Origin: JACDHG01 sp963815295 | GTDB taxonomy: Bacteria > Actinomycetota > Actinomycetes > Propionibacteriales > Nocardioidaceae | Direction of reading: 5' to 3' | DNA length: 64,000 nucleotides | Assembly: GCA_963815295.1 (NCBI GenBank) | Contig: CAWFFZ010000001.1 | Location: 1 to 64,000, forward strand | Shown: positions 26,010 through 34,218 of the stretch, piece by piece | Position numbering within the stretch: the stretch's first letter is position 1 | Layout: each line of letters starts with the position of its first letter | Program-made: the position numbers and the translations under genes | The notes under the pieces: generated by a model | The model's database searches: none | Seen by the model: only the letters and a program-made list of their open reading frames with translations | What the model was told of the DNA's origin: nothing

Positions 26010-26372
26010 TCAGTGATCTCGGTCGGTACCGCGAGTGTCGAAGTACTCCTGGGCAACATACTTCGGGACCACCATTGTCCAAGCGTCGGTCACCAGTTCG
26101 GTCATTTCCTCGGGTTCGAGCAACGACGTCTTCACGTCGACCCAGTTGTAACGCATGTCCCCTGCCGAGGGGAGCAGGAACTTGTGCGGTTGGCTCTCGA
26201 CCAGCGCTGGACGTTGCTCCTTGGGAAACGCGAAGCCCATCAGGGTCTCATCTCGAGAGAATGCGATGTAGACCAGCTGCTTGACCCGGAACTTCACGCG
26301 ATCGTGGATCAGGTGCTCTGTGGTCCGCGGCAGGTTGAGGGCCACTCGTCGTACGTCGTCGACAGTCACCAT
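26010..26372 (-). CDS. MmcQ/YjbR-family DNA-binding-like protein
   Basis: 120-residue YjbR fold (MmcQ family): begins MVTVDDVRRVALNLPRTTEH, with the family pattern KFRVKQLVYIAFSRDETLMG, FAFPKEQRPALV and WVDVKTSLLEPEEMTELVTD. The fold is double-wing-like and its role in bacteria is not settled. It starts 7 bases downstream of the PPOX stop and is probably co-transcribed with it. Confidence 0.85.
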   Translation of the reverse strand: MVTVDDVRRVALNLPRTTEHLIHDRVKFRVKQLVYIAFSRDETLMGFAFPKEQRPALVESQPHKFLLPSAGDMRYNWVDVKTSLLEPEEMTELVTDAWTMVVPKYVAQEYFDTRGTDRDH

Positions 26373-26379
26373 GCGTAGC

Positions 26380-26901
26380 TCAGAAGCGGTAGGTGGTCTG
26401 GCCGTGCGGGTCGCCGAACACCATCACCTTGGCGGTCGTGACCCGGTGGACCCGCGCGCCACCCGTGGTGCTGCCGCCAGAGTCGCTGAGCTCCACGAAC
26501 TCATCGCCGCGCACCTCGAAATTCCAGTCCTCGCCGTACTTGGCGAACCACGCGCCCGCCAGTGCCTGGAGCGCCTCGGCGTTGGTCACCCGCACCGCCG
26601 TGCCTTCGACGACGACGTCCTTGCCGCTGCCCCAGCCGTTCGCACCCGTACTGCCGGTCGTAATCGCCACCTGCGGATTGGAGTCGAGGTTCCGCTGCTT
26701 CTGCTCCTCGGCGCCCGTACAGAAGGCAAACGCGCCCTCGTGCCACACGCCGACGAGTGGTACGGCGTGCGGACGCCCATCGCCGCGGACTGTGATGATC
26801 CAGTAGAGCTGCGCGTCGGTGAGGAGCCGCTCGATGTCATCCCACGGCGGCGCCGTGGCCGACGCATCGCCATACCTTGGGTCGATCTTTCCTGTGGTCA
26901 T
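26380..26901 (-). CDS. PPOX-class (F420/flavin-binding) oxidoreductase
   Basis: Split-barrel protein of the pyridoxamine-phosphate-oxidase superfamily, many of whose actinobacterial members use F420. 173 residues from the ATG at 26901 (MTTGKIDPRYGDASA). Barrel strands: YWIITVRGDGRPHAVPLVGV, AFAFCTGAEEQKQRNLDSNP and QVAITTGS, then DVVVEGTAVRVTN. Upstream in-frame codons to 27063 encode a proline/serine-rich leader unlike homologues. Whether the cofactor is FMN, F420 or haem cannot be told. It leads the block with YjbR and CYTH and is divergent from the permease remnant. Confidence 0.84.
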   Translation of the reverse strand: MTTGKIDPRYGDASATAPPWDDIERLLTDAQLYWIITVRGDGRPHAVPLVGVWHEGAFAFCTGAEEQKQRNLDSNPQVAITTGSTGANGWGSGKDVVVEGTAVRVTNAEALQALAGAWFAKYGEDWNFEVRGDEFVELSDSGGSTTGGARVHRVTTAKVMVFGDPHGQTTYRF

Positions 26902-27085
26902 GCCTGAACTGACACCGCCTCGAAGCGCAATCATCGGTCTGCGGATTCTTTCCGCGTGGTCCCCCGTGGTCAAGCGAGTTCCAGCGCCCACGCCCGCAGA
27001 TTCGTCCATCGACGTACTGGACTGTCGAGCGCTAGAGTCGGGCGGCGGAGCACTCGAGGCCACTTCTCAGCAGGAGGCGCGCGCG

Positions 27086-27642
27086 ATGGCCGACGTTGCT
27101 GGTGAACACCGAACCCCTGGTTTGCGTAGGGGCGCCGTCGGGTTCAGCGGAGCGCTGTTCCAGTCCATCACGTTCATGGCGCCCGCGATCGCGACCGCGT
27201 TTTCTATCCCAGCGGGTATCGCGTTCAGTGGCGGCGGCGCACCGCTGTCGGTGATCTTCGCGCTCGTCGCGTCGATGTTGGCCGCCGTCTCGATCGGCCA
27301 GCTCTCCAAACGCATGCCGACGGCGGGTTCCTCTACACCTACGTCAGCAACGGCATCCATCCCGCGGTGGGGTTTCTGGTCGGGTGGGGATTCCTGCTCG
27401 GGATCCTCGTCGGTGGCCCGTTCCTGGCCCTGAAGATGGGCTTTGTCGTGGCCGGCACCACGAACACGGAATGGGGCTGGTCGGCGGACCTCAGCTTCAT
27501 CACGGCACTGCCGAAGCCGTTCTCGTACGCCGGACCGGCGGCCGCGATCTGGATGGCGATCGGCGTGGTGTACCTCGTCGTACTCATGCTGACCCGTCCT
27601 GGCCGGATCACCGAGACCAGGCGAGTGTTCGCAGAGGAGTGA
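27086..27642 (+). pseudogene. APC-family amino acid/amide permease, internally deleted and frameshifted
   Basis: Starts properly (ATG 27086, AGGAGG upstream) with GFSGALFQSITFMAPAIATA, the first helix of an amino-acid-polyamine-organocation permease. After RMPTAG near 27330 one base is missing. The sequence continues in another frame as YTYVSNGIHPAVGFLVGWG (helix 3). Then, after GTTNTEWGWSADL, it jumps to a last helix AIWMAIGVVYLVVLMLTRPG and a stop. About 300 residues of the core are absent, so transport is lost. The stop lies 4 bases before the formamidase/acetamidase start: the pair was an amide uptake-and-hydrolysis operon. Confidence 0.82.
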
Positions 27643-27646
27643 GACT

Positions 27647-28657
27647 GTGGACATCCTCAACTACCGGCCGGAACCGCATGAGCTCGCCTGGACTTTCGGC
27701 GGAGTGGAACCGGTGCATCGAGTCCAGCCCGGAACGGTTCTCGAGGTGTGGACCGAAGACGCCTTTGGCGGCAAGGTACGAGGACCTGACGACCTGGTGT
27801 CGCAAGTCGTCGAGTTCCCATTCGTGAACCCGGTGACCGGGCCGTTCTACATCGAGGGCGCCGAGCCCGGCGACACACTGGCCGCGCACTTCGTCTCGAT
27901 CGAGCCTTCTCGTGACTGGGCGGCGTCCTCGACCATCCCGTTGTTCGGTGCGCTGACCTCAACTCACGTCACGGCTACGTTGCAAGAGCCGCTACCTGAG
28001 CGGATCTGGATGTACGACGTGGACCGCACCGGGCGGACCGTGACGTTTAGGGCGAGCCGTGGTGACGCCGTGGTGGTCTTGCCGTTGGACCCGATGCACG
28101 GGACGGTCGGCGTGGCACCGCCGAGCCTCGAGGTTCGCTCGACGCTTGTGCCCGATCTGCACGGGGGAAACATGGACACCCCGGAGATGCGCGCGGGCGT
28201 GACCTGCTACCTCGGCGTCAACGTCGAAGGCGCCCTGTTCGCGCTCGGTGACGGACACGATCGACAGGGCGAAGGCGAGACCTGTGGCGTCGCGGTCGAG
28301 GCTGCGATGGACACCGTCGTCATCGTGGACCTGATCAAGGGTGTGCCGACACCGTGGCCGCGGCTTGAGAGTGACGACTACCTGATGAGCACGGGCTCAG
28401 CACGGCCGCTCGAGGACGCCTTCCGCATCGCCCAGCACGATCTGATCAGCTGGATCGCGACCGAGTGCGGCCTTGACCCGCTGGACGGGTACCAACTGGT
28501 CACGCAGGCATCCGAGAGCCCCATCGCCAACGTGTGCGATCCCAACTACACGGTCGTCGCGAAGATCCGGAAGTCCTACCTTCCGAGCCACGACGCTTAC
28601 TCGGGCATACACACTCGCCTGCGCGAGATGAGCCTGGCCTACAAGTCCGAGAGGTGA
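27647..28657 (+). CDS. fmdA: Acetamidase/formamidase
   Basis: Hydrolyses short-chain amides (formamide, acetamide) to acid and ammonia; FmdA_AmdA family, 336 residues, cytoplasmic. Family features: RVQPGTVLEVWTEDAFGGKV, NPVTGPFYIEGAEPGDTLA, then PLDPMHGTVGVAPP, HGGNMDTPEMRAGVTCYLGV and GDGHDRQGEGETCGVAVEAA. GTG start at 27647 with AGAGGAG 8 bases upstream. It is downstream of, and was evidently co-transcribed with, the broken permease, so amide supply now depends on diffusion or another transporter. Confidence 0.93.
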   Translation: MDILNYRPEPHELAWTFGGVEPVHRVQPGTVLEVWTEDAFGGKVRGPDDLVSQVVEFPFVNPVTGPFYIEGAEPGDTLAAHFVSIEPSRDWAASSTIPLFGALTSTHVTATLQEPLPERIWMYDVDRTGRTVTFRASRGDAVVVLPLDPMHGTVGVAPPSLEVRSTLVPDLHGGNMDTPEMRAGVTCYLGVNVEGALFALGDGHDRQGEGETCGVAVEAAMDTVVIVDLIKGVPTPWPRLESDDYLMSTGSARPLEDAFRIAQHDLISWIATECGLDPLDGYQLVTQASESPIANVCDPNYTVVAKIRKSYLPSHDAYSGIHTRLREMSLAYKSER

Positions 28658-28736
28658 GACCGCGGCTCAACCCGGGCGCGCGACGAGGGCGGGACTGTTA
28701 GGTGAAGGTGCATTCCGCGTTGGCTACCGTGTCGCG

Positions 28737-29285
28737 ATGTCGACGAAATCAGCAGTGTCGCCGCCTCTCGTGATCTTGCTGTCGGGCGCATCCTCGTCGG
28801 GCAAGACGAGCCTGGCGAAAGAGCTCCAACGTCGGTTGCGCGTTCCAGCGGTCCTGGTGGAGGCCGACCGAACGTTTCCTGATGTCCCCACTGGGCACCC
28901 CCGTTGGCCATCTCTTGGCCTGTCCCACTCCGACGTCGTGTTGGCGTTCCATCGCTCGGTGGCTGCATGGGCCGAGGCTGGATTCGACGTCATTGTTGAC
29001 GGTTCGCTGCCGTACGAGGACCGCCAACTCCGCGACGCCTGCGTCCGGGTCTTCGAGACCTTTGATCTCCGGGTGGTCGGCGTGCGGTGCTCTGCCGCCG
29101 AGCTTGCTGCCAGGGAGGCGGGGCGGCCCGACGAGCGTCCCATCGGATGGGCGGTACGGCAGGCCGGGGATATCCACGACGGCATGCGCTACGCAGCTGA
29201 GGTCGACACGACCGCAAGGGCAGTGGAGGAGTGTGCAGAAGAGGTTGCGGCCCAACTCCAACTCGCTGTGGTGGAGCAACGCTAG
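28737..29285 (+). CDS. Chloramphenicol-phosphotransferase-like P-loop kinase
   Basis: 182-residue P-loop protein: Walker A in LLSGASSSGKTSLAKEL (residues 14-30), a DGS segment (VIVDGSLPYEDRQ) in the place of the second acidic strand, and an arginine-rich lid (REAGRPDERPIGWAVRQ). The overall pattern matches the CPT-like family named after chloramphenicol 3-O-phosphotransferase of Streptomyces; most members phosphorylate unknown small molecules. The ATG at 28737 is used. It stands alone between fmdA and the coiled-coil gene. Confidence 0.82.
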   Translation: MSTKSAVSPPLVILLSGASSSGKTSLAKELQRRLRVPAVLVEADRTFPDVPTGHPRWPSLGLSHSDVVLAFHRSVAAWAEAGFDVIVDGSLPYEDRQLRDACVRVFETFDLRVVGVRCSAAELAAREAGRPDERPIGWAVRQAGDIHDGMRYAAEVDTTARAVEECAEEVAAQLQLAVVEQR

Positions 29286-29397
29286 AAGCCGGTGGCAGCT
29301 CGATGTCGTCGGTTGCGTTACCAGCTCCAGCATCTGGGTACGTAGCGAGCCGAGGACATGGCCGCCGGACTCTGGCGAGCCAGGGAGGGAGAAACAG

Positions 29398-30408
29398 ATG
29401 GCGAACAAGCGTTCACGACGTCGTGTCACATCCGTGATGGCTACCGGGGTAAAGGACTTGCCGCGCAATACATCGTGGCTGTTGGCCCGCGCCCTGAATC
29501 CGACCGGCAGCTCAGACTCAAACGGCGGTGCCAAGAGCAACGGCGCGAAGGCTGGGGGGAAGAAATCTGGTACGTCGCCCGGAGCAGAGTCCGCCCACAC
29601 GATCGTGGATTCGTTGCGCAGCGCCGGAGCGTCGATCAAGGACTCACTGCCGATCATCGGTGACTCCGTGGAACTACGCATCCAACGTGCCCACGCCGCC
29701 ACGGAGCAGGCTCGCGAGGCCGAGCAGCAGGCAATCCAAGCCGCCGAAGAAGCAAAAGAACTGGCAGAGCATGCCAAGGAGACGTCCCGACAGAGCAAAG
29801 CGCGCGTGACCGAAGTTCGGCGCGAGCAGAACCAACACGTCAAGGACCGCGTCGCCGAGGCTCAAGCGGCCGCGGAGACACAGGTTGAAGAGGCGCGACA
29901 ACAGGCGCAGGCGCGGGCCGACAAGGTCATCGCTCGCGAAGAGGCGGACGCGGAAGATCGCGCACAGAAGGCGCGCGAGGAGGCGCAAGCCGCGCAGGCA
30001 AAGGCGCAAAGCCAACTGAGCATCGCGACTTCACAGCTCGCCGAAGCGCGCAAGCTCGCCGACGAGGCCACCGCAGCAGCACAGGCCGCCGCTGATCAGG
30101 CTCACCGTGAGGCGGACAAGCTTGCTGCGCAGGCTCAGCGCGAGGCGGCGGGCGTAGACGCCGTCGCCAAGCGAGTGCCGCAAATGCCGAGCGAAGCATC
30201 GCCCGCAAAGACGTCCGCGGCGACCCGATCCGTCGTCACGAAGTCGAGAAAATCAAAGCCGCAGGCAAAGGGGAGATCGGGCGCGCCGGCCAAGCTGGAC
30301 AACCTGTCTCGTCAAGAGCTTATGAAGCGGGCCCAGGCAAAGGACATACCGGGCAGGTCAACCATGTCGAAGGCGGCATTGGTCACGGCCCTGCGACGAG
30401 CGCGTTGA
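29398..30408 (+). CDS. Long coiled-coil protein with C-terminal Rho-N/SAP-like domain
   Basis: 336 residues. Basic N-terminus (MANKRSRRRVTSVMATGVKD), a flexible Gly/Asn/Lys linker (50-85), then about 150 residues of nearly uninterrupted Ala/Glu/Gln/Lys/Arg heptads (TEQAREAEQQAIQAAEEAKE and following), which must form a long coiled coil. The C-terminus, LSRQELMKRAQAKDIPGRST then MSKAALVTALRR, is a Rho-N/SAP helix-extended-helix domain that binds nucleic acid. ATG at 29398 behind GGGAGGGAG. Two small genes follow within 12 and -4 bases, so this is a three-gene unit. A structural nucleoid- or envelope-linked role is inference. No family name can be given. Confidence 0.82.
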   Translation: MANKRSRRRVTSVMATGVKDLPRNTSWLLARALNPTGSSDSNGGAKSNGAKAGGKKSGTSPGAESAHTIVDSLRSAGASIKDSLPIIGDSVELRIQRAHAATEQAREAEQQAIQAAEEAKELAEHAKETSRQSKARVTEVRREQNQHVKDRVAEAQAAAETQVEEARQQAQARADKVIAREEADAEDRAQKAREEAQAAQAKAQSQLSIATSQLAEARKLADEATAAAQAAADQAHREADKLAAQAQREAAGVDAVAKRVPQMPSEASPAKTSAATRSVVTKSRKSKPQAKGRSGAPAKLDNLSRQELMKRAQAKDIPGRSTMSKAALVTALRRAR

Positions 30409-30419
30409 GAGGAACTGTC

Positions 30420-30590
30420 ATGAAGCTGTTTCACAGAAAGTCAAAGTGGGAAAAACTGGTCGAGCCAGTGACCAGCGGAAAGGCAGCCTCCGCAGTCAAG
30501 TCTGGCCTGACAGCCGCAGGGTCGATGGTTGCCGTCACGTTGGTGAGCGCGGCCGTGTCTGCGGTTCGAAACAGGAACTCCGACGGGTGA
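30420..30590 (+). CDS. Small basic protein with one hydrophobic segment (56 aa)
   Basis: ATG at 30420 with GAGAGGAA upstream. MKLFHRKSKWEKLVEPVTSG is followed by the hydrophobic stretch GLTAAGSMVAVTLVSAAVSA and a basic end. It is probably a single-pass or peripheral membrane protein. Second gene of the coiled-coil unit; its stop overlaps the start of the next gene. Confidence 0.75.
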   Translation: MKLFHRKSKWEKLVEPVTSGKAASAVKSGLTAAGSMVAVTLVSAAVSAVRNRNSDG

Positions 30591-30787
30591 AACTCGCAAC
30601 CATGGCGGTGTTCGGCGTCGGCTACGTGCTGGGAAGCAAGGCGGGACGTGAGCGATATGCGCAGATCAAGGTCGCGGCGCAGAAGACGTCGCGCAGGTTG
30701 GACGCGTACGGCAGCGGAGGCGGCCAATCGTCGCGTCGCAGCAGTGGGCCCACCAATGCTGGGAGCGCAGCCCGCTCGCGCAGATGA
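30587..30787 (+). CDS. YtxH-like small membrane protein (66 aa)
   Basis: GTG at 30587 overlaps the preceding stop (GTGA). The N-terminus MKLATMAVFGVGYVLGSKAG then RERYAQIKVAAQKTSRRLDA shows the 'GYVLGxKAGRERY' pattern of small actinobacterial YtxH-type proteins: a short membrane helix followed by an amphipathic helix. The tail is Ser/Gly-rich and basic. Third gene of the unit headed by the coiled-coil protein. Confidence 0.75.
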   Translation: MKLATMAVFGVGYVLGSKAGRERYAQIKVAAQKTSRRLDAYGSGGGQSSRRSSGPTNAGSAARSRR

Positions 30788-31033
30788 TCTCTCGACCGGC
30801 TTCGTCGTCGAGACGTCGGTGTTAGCGCGGCTGCTTGGCATCAAGTTGCTGACGCTCGAGGGTGTCGTATTCGTCTCCCCGGCGAGCGTCGTTGAGCCGC
30901 TGACCGAGGCACAGGTCTTGTCAGCCGCACATCATCGCAACTCGGAAGCACCGGACGGCGATTGCGTGGGCGCACGACTTGGCGACGCGGGGAAGCTGCT
31001 CGACGAATGCTCGGCCGAACTCCGGTTGCTCGG

Positions 31034-32407
31034 TCAGGGCGCGGTGGGCTGGTCCGGCGAACGCGGAGTCCATCCGTCTGGTCGGTAGATGGACATGATC
31101 TGTCTGATCATGGCGTCGTGGTCGTTGTCGAAACGACGTACGTCATAGCAGCCGAGTGGATCCTCGGGGGCGTGGAACAGGCACAGGTTGCAGTAGCTGC
31201 ACGGCCGCTCGGGACGGTCCACGCCAGCCGCCCACTGGTGCACCAGGTCGGGGTTGGCCATGAGCGGCCGGGCGATGCTGACCGCATCACACTGGCCATC
31301 ACGAAGTGCTTTCCGGACCACCGACGCGGTCTGGAAGCCGCCGGTGACGATGACCGGGATCGACAAGTTGCGCTTGACCTCGGCTGCCGTCGGAAGCAGC
31401 TGGCCCTCAGGGTTGTCGGGCACTGTGCGCTGCCACACCCACCGCATCAGCGGCCGCGTCGGCCTGAACCGCCACAATGCATAGTTGCGCAGAGTCTTGT
31501 CGCCCGAAGAGAGCATGGTGTCGTAGGTGCCGATCACGTCGCCGGGCGTCAAGTCGCCGGCCGGATTCAGCGGATGCGGGAAGAAGTTGCCGGTGGAGAC
31601 GTGCACGGCGTGGGCGCCAGCCTCCTCGGCCCATTTGAACACCTGGACGGACTCTTTCAGCGTGTTGCCCTTGGCGCTCCACGGGAAGACCGCGTTCCCG
31701 TGGTCCACCGCGCTCATCTTGACCTGCAGGTGGAAGTCCTCACCCGCCTCGCGCCGGATCGCGGCTATCACCTCGAGCAAGAACCGAGCACGGTTCTCCA
31801 GCGAACCGCCGTACCCGTCGGTGCGGTCGTTGATCGCGGAGGAGAGGAACTGGGTGAACAGGTAGCCGTTACAGGCATGCAGCTCAACTCCGTCCAGGCC
31901 CGCCTCCCGGGCCCGACGAGCGCCGTGGCCGAACCGGGCGACCACATCGGCGATCTCGTCATGGGTCATGGCTTGAGACGGCAGGCCGTGCACCGGGTCC
32001 GGCTTGCTGGTGGAGCTGACGGCGATGTTCGCGGCGTTCTCGACACCACCGATGTCACGCTGACGGCCGCTATGGCTCAGTTGCAGCAGGAACGCGCACC
32101 CGTGCGCATGAACCCGCTCCCCCACCACTCGCCAGAAGGGCACCTTGTCGTCGTCGTCGATGAGCGCGTAGTTCGGTAGCACCCGCCCACGGACGTGGAT
32201 GGGAACGTGCGCGGACAGCACCGCTCCGACGCCACCCCGGGCGAACTGCTCCTCCCAGTTGACGCGGGCCTGGGTGCCCGAGCCGTCGTAGTTGTCGATG
32301 CGGCCTGAGATGTTGCTACGCAGCACCCGGTTCTTGATTGTGAGCCCGCTGGGGAACCTCAACGGCGTAAAGATCGGGTCGTCGGCGGACGGGCCTGTAG
32401 TGGCCAT
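31034..32407 (-). CDS. Old Yellow Enzyme-family NADH:flavin oxidoreductase
   Basis: 457-residue FMN-dependent TIM-barrel reductase. Start of the barrel: [20 protein letters not shown]. Substrate region: [11 protein letters not shown]. Also present are [20 protein letters not shown] and [18 protein letters not shown] (the classic OYE signature), and the FMN-phosphate site [10 protein letters not shown]...[15 protein letters not shown] cysteine cluster CSYCNLCLF...GCYD near the C-terminus is typical of members with an iron-sulfur site (2,4-dienoyl-CoA reductase branch), but the FAD/NADPH C-terminal domain of those enzymes is absent. Divergent from the small membrane protein at 32504. Confidence 0.9.
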   Translation of the reverse strand: MATTGPSADDPIFTPLRFPSGLTIKNRVLRSNISGRIDNYDGSGTQARVNWEEQFARGGVGAVLSAHVPIHVRGRVLPNYALIDDDDKVPFWRVVGERVHAHGCAFLLQLSHSGRQRDIGGVENAANIAVSSTSKPDPVHGLPSQAMTHDEIADVVARFGHGARRAREAGLDGVELHACNGYLFTQFLSSAINDRTDGYGGSLENRARFLLEVIAAIRREAGEDFHLQVKMSAVDHGNAVFPWSAKGNTLKESVQVFKWAEEAGAHAVHVSTGNFFPHPLNPAGDLTPGDVIGTYDTMLSSGDKTLRNYALWRFRPTRPLMRWVWQRTVPDNPEGQLLPTAAEVKRNLSIPVIVTGGFQTASVVRKALRDGQCDAVSIARPLMANPDLVHQWAAGVDRPERPCSYCNLCLFHAPEDPLGCYDVRRFDNDHDAMIRQIMSIYRPDGWTPRSPDQPTAP

Positions 32408-32503
32408 GCCGGGACACTCTCACCGGCCGCCGCTTTCCGCAACGGCAATCATGAAATGATGCGCATGCGTGCAGGCCGAGTGCGCCGAATCCAGGGGCTC
32501 CCT

Positions 32504-32908
32504 ATGACACTGAGATTGACCAAACGTACGGCGACGGACGAAGTCGCCAACCGGGCACGGATCGCACTAGGGGTCACGCGACTGACCTTCGGGACCATCG
32601 GGCTGGTGGCGCCCAGCGTTCTGATCCGCCGAATCGAAGGTCCCGCGGCCCAAAGCCCGGCCGCCGTGTACGCCTTCCGGCTGTTCGGCATCAGGACCGT
32701 GCTCCTCGGCCGCCAGCTGTTGGTCAAGGACGGACCGGAGCGACGTAACGCCCTCGCCGAGGCACCCCTCATCCACGCCTCGGACACACTCACGGCCACC
32801 CTGCTCACGTTGACCGGGAAGGTGCCCAAGCGCGTCGGCGTCCCGCTCATCGCAGCGTCGTGTGTCAACACCGTCCTGGCCCTGGCTGCCAGCGGGGAAT
32901 CCGTCTGA
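32504..32908 (+). CDS. Small membrane protein (DUF4267-like)
   Basis: 134 residues from the ATG at 32504 (MTLRLTKRTATDEVANRARI). Hydrophobic parts are ARIALGVTRLTFGTIGLVAP and VGVPLIAASCVNTVLALAAS. The middle LFGIRTVLLGRQLLVKDGPE, with surrounding 'GR' residues, resembles actinobacterial small integral membrane proteins of unknown function. The longer frame to 32456 is possible. Divergent from the Old Yellow Enzyme gene. Confidence 0.68.
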   Translation: MTLRLTKRTATDEVANRARIALGVTRLTFGTIGLVAPSVLIRRIEGPAAQSPAAVYAFRLFGIRTVLLGRQLLVKDGPERRNALAEAPLIHASDTLTATLLTLTGKVPKRVGVPLIAASCVNTVLALAASGESV

Positions 32909-32931
32909 TCACGGTCAGGTAATGAGCAGGG

Positions 32932-33510
32932 TCAGACCAGCTGCAACCGCATGATCACCCGAGGGAATCCACCTGACACCGAGTCGGTGTCAGCGGCCTT
33001 GGTGAAGCCTGCTTTCTCGAAGACTGCGCGGGTGCCGACGTACGCCATCGTGAGGTCGACTTTCCTGCCCTTGTTGTCGACCGGATAGCCCTCGATCGCC
33101 GGTGCACCCTTCGACCGCGCAAACGCCACGGCACCCTCGAGCAGGCTGTGTGAGATGCCTTTGCCGCGGTGGCCGGGACGTACTCGGATGCACCACACCG
33201 ACCAGACGGGCAGGTCGTCGACGTGCGGAATCTTCGTCGACCGTGCGAACGGCAGCTCCGATCGTGGCGCGACAGCGGCCCATCCCACGACAACGTCATC
33301 CTCGTAGGCCAGGACGCCAGGCGAGATCTTGCGTTTGCAGAGCTTTCTCACGTACTCGCCTCGCGCAGGTCCGACGAGCTCGCGGTTGGTCTTAGCGTCG
33401 ACACGGTGGCTGAGGCACCAGCACACGTTGGAATTGGGGTTCTTCGGCCCGACCATGGTCGCGACGTCGTTGAACCGTGCCGTGGTCGCGGGCTTCACGA
33501 CGATGCTCAC
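32932..33510 (-). CDS. GNAT-family N-acetyltransferase
   Basis: 192 residues. The acetyl-CoA pyrophosphate loop is WCIRVRPGHRGKGISHSLLE (R/Q-x-x-G-x-G pattern). It is preceded by the strand GVLAYEDDVVVGWAAVAPRS and followed by FARSKGAPAIEGYPVDNKG and AVFEKAGFTKAADTD. The N-terminal FNDVATMVGPKNPNSNVCWC is typical of a subgroup found near amide or aminoglycoside genes; the substrate is unknown. It lies downstream of the NAD-binding protein gene on the same strand, 29-base gap. Confidence 0.87.
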   Translation of the reverse strand: MSIVVKPATTARFNDVATMVGPKNPNSNVCWCLSHRVDAKTNRELVGPARGEYVRKLCKRKISPGVLAYEDDVVVGWAAVAPRSELPFARSTKIPHVDDLPVWSVWCIRVRPGHRGKGISHSLLEGAVAFARSKGAPAIEGYPVDNKGRKVDLTMAYVGTRAVFEKAGFTKAADTDSVSGGFPRVIMRLQLV

Positions 33511-33539
33511 GCGGCCACGCTAACTCTGGTCCGTCGCAC

Positions 33540-34199
33540 TCAGCGAGCGGCAGCCCGCTGTACAGCCTCGGGGATCGGCGTATCGCCAGTCACCAGGTCC
33601 CACTGCCAGCCGATGGCGGCCTCAGAACTCACCACCTCGGCGAGCACTGCAGCAACATCGGCGCGGGGTATGTTGCCGCGGGACAGGTCTGGGCCGAGTG
33701 ATACGGCGCCGGTGCCCGGGCCATCGGTGAGACCGCCAGGCCTGATGATCGTCCAGTCCAGACCGCTGTCGCGCAGCGCGGCGTCGGCGTCACGCTTCGC
33801 TTCGACGTAGGCCTTCCACACCTCGCCGGCGTCAGCGGGAACCGGCTTGTCCACGTTGATGGCAGAAACCTGCACAAACCGGCGGATCCCGACCGACCTG
33901 GCCGCCGCGATGGACTTCAATGAGCCTTCCAGGTCGACTGTGCGCTTGCGTTCCTTGTTGCCGTCGGGACCGCCACCAGCGGCGAACACCACCCCGTCGC
34001 AGCCGTCGAACGCCTGGGCGAAGTCCGTGGCATCGTCGCGCTCGATGTCGAGCAGTCTGATCTCCGCGCCAAGGCCTTCCAGCTCGGCACGGTAGGCCTC
34101 CTTGCGGACCAGCGCGACTGGCATGTGGCCGGCGCGGGAGAGGATGGGGTGAAGATGTCGGGCCACCTGTCCGTGCCCGCCCACAATCGCGATGCGCAT
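33540..34199 (-). CDS. NAD(P)-binding protein, atypical SDR
   Basis: 219 residues. Rossmann start MRIAIVGGHGQVARHL with the GxxGxxxxH/R pattern of atypical short-chain dehydrogenases (YhfK/NmrA-like). Then come VVFAAGGGPDGNKERKRTVD, RFVQVSAINVDKPVP, and the DWTIIRPGGLTDGPGTG substrate-side motif. Members often act as redox sensors or minor reductases. The start lies 19 bases from the divergent MFS gene, so the two share one very short promoter region. Confidence 0.87.
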   Translation of the reverse strand: MRIAIVGGHGQVARHLHPILSRAGHMPVALVRKEAYRAELEGLGAEIRLLDIERDDATDFAQAFDGCDGVVFAAGGGPDGNKERKRTVDLEGSLKSIAAARSVGIRRFVQVSAINVDKPVPADAGEVWKAYVEAKRDADAALRDSGLDWTIIRPGGLTDGPGTGAVSLGPDLSRGNIPRADVAAVLAEVVSSEAAIGWQWDLVTGDTPIPEAVQRAAAR

Positions 34200-34218
34200 C
34201 AGCCCAACCTAGTGCCGG

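Noticed and set aside
28882..29397. Long N-terminal extension of the coiled-coil protein
   Set aside because: It overlaps the P-loop kinase gene in another frame. The ATG at 29398 has a strong ribosome site, and the basic N-terminus begins there.
30788..31033. Possible gene after the small YtxH-like protein
   Set aside because: The open frame (LSTGFVVETSVLARLLGIKL) has no start with a ribosome site and mostly overlaps the 3' end of the Old Yellow Enzyme gene in antisense.
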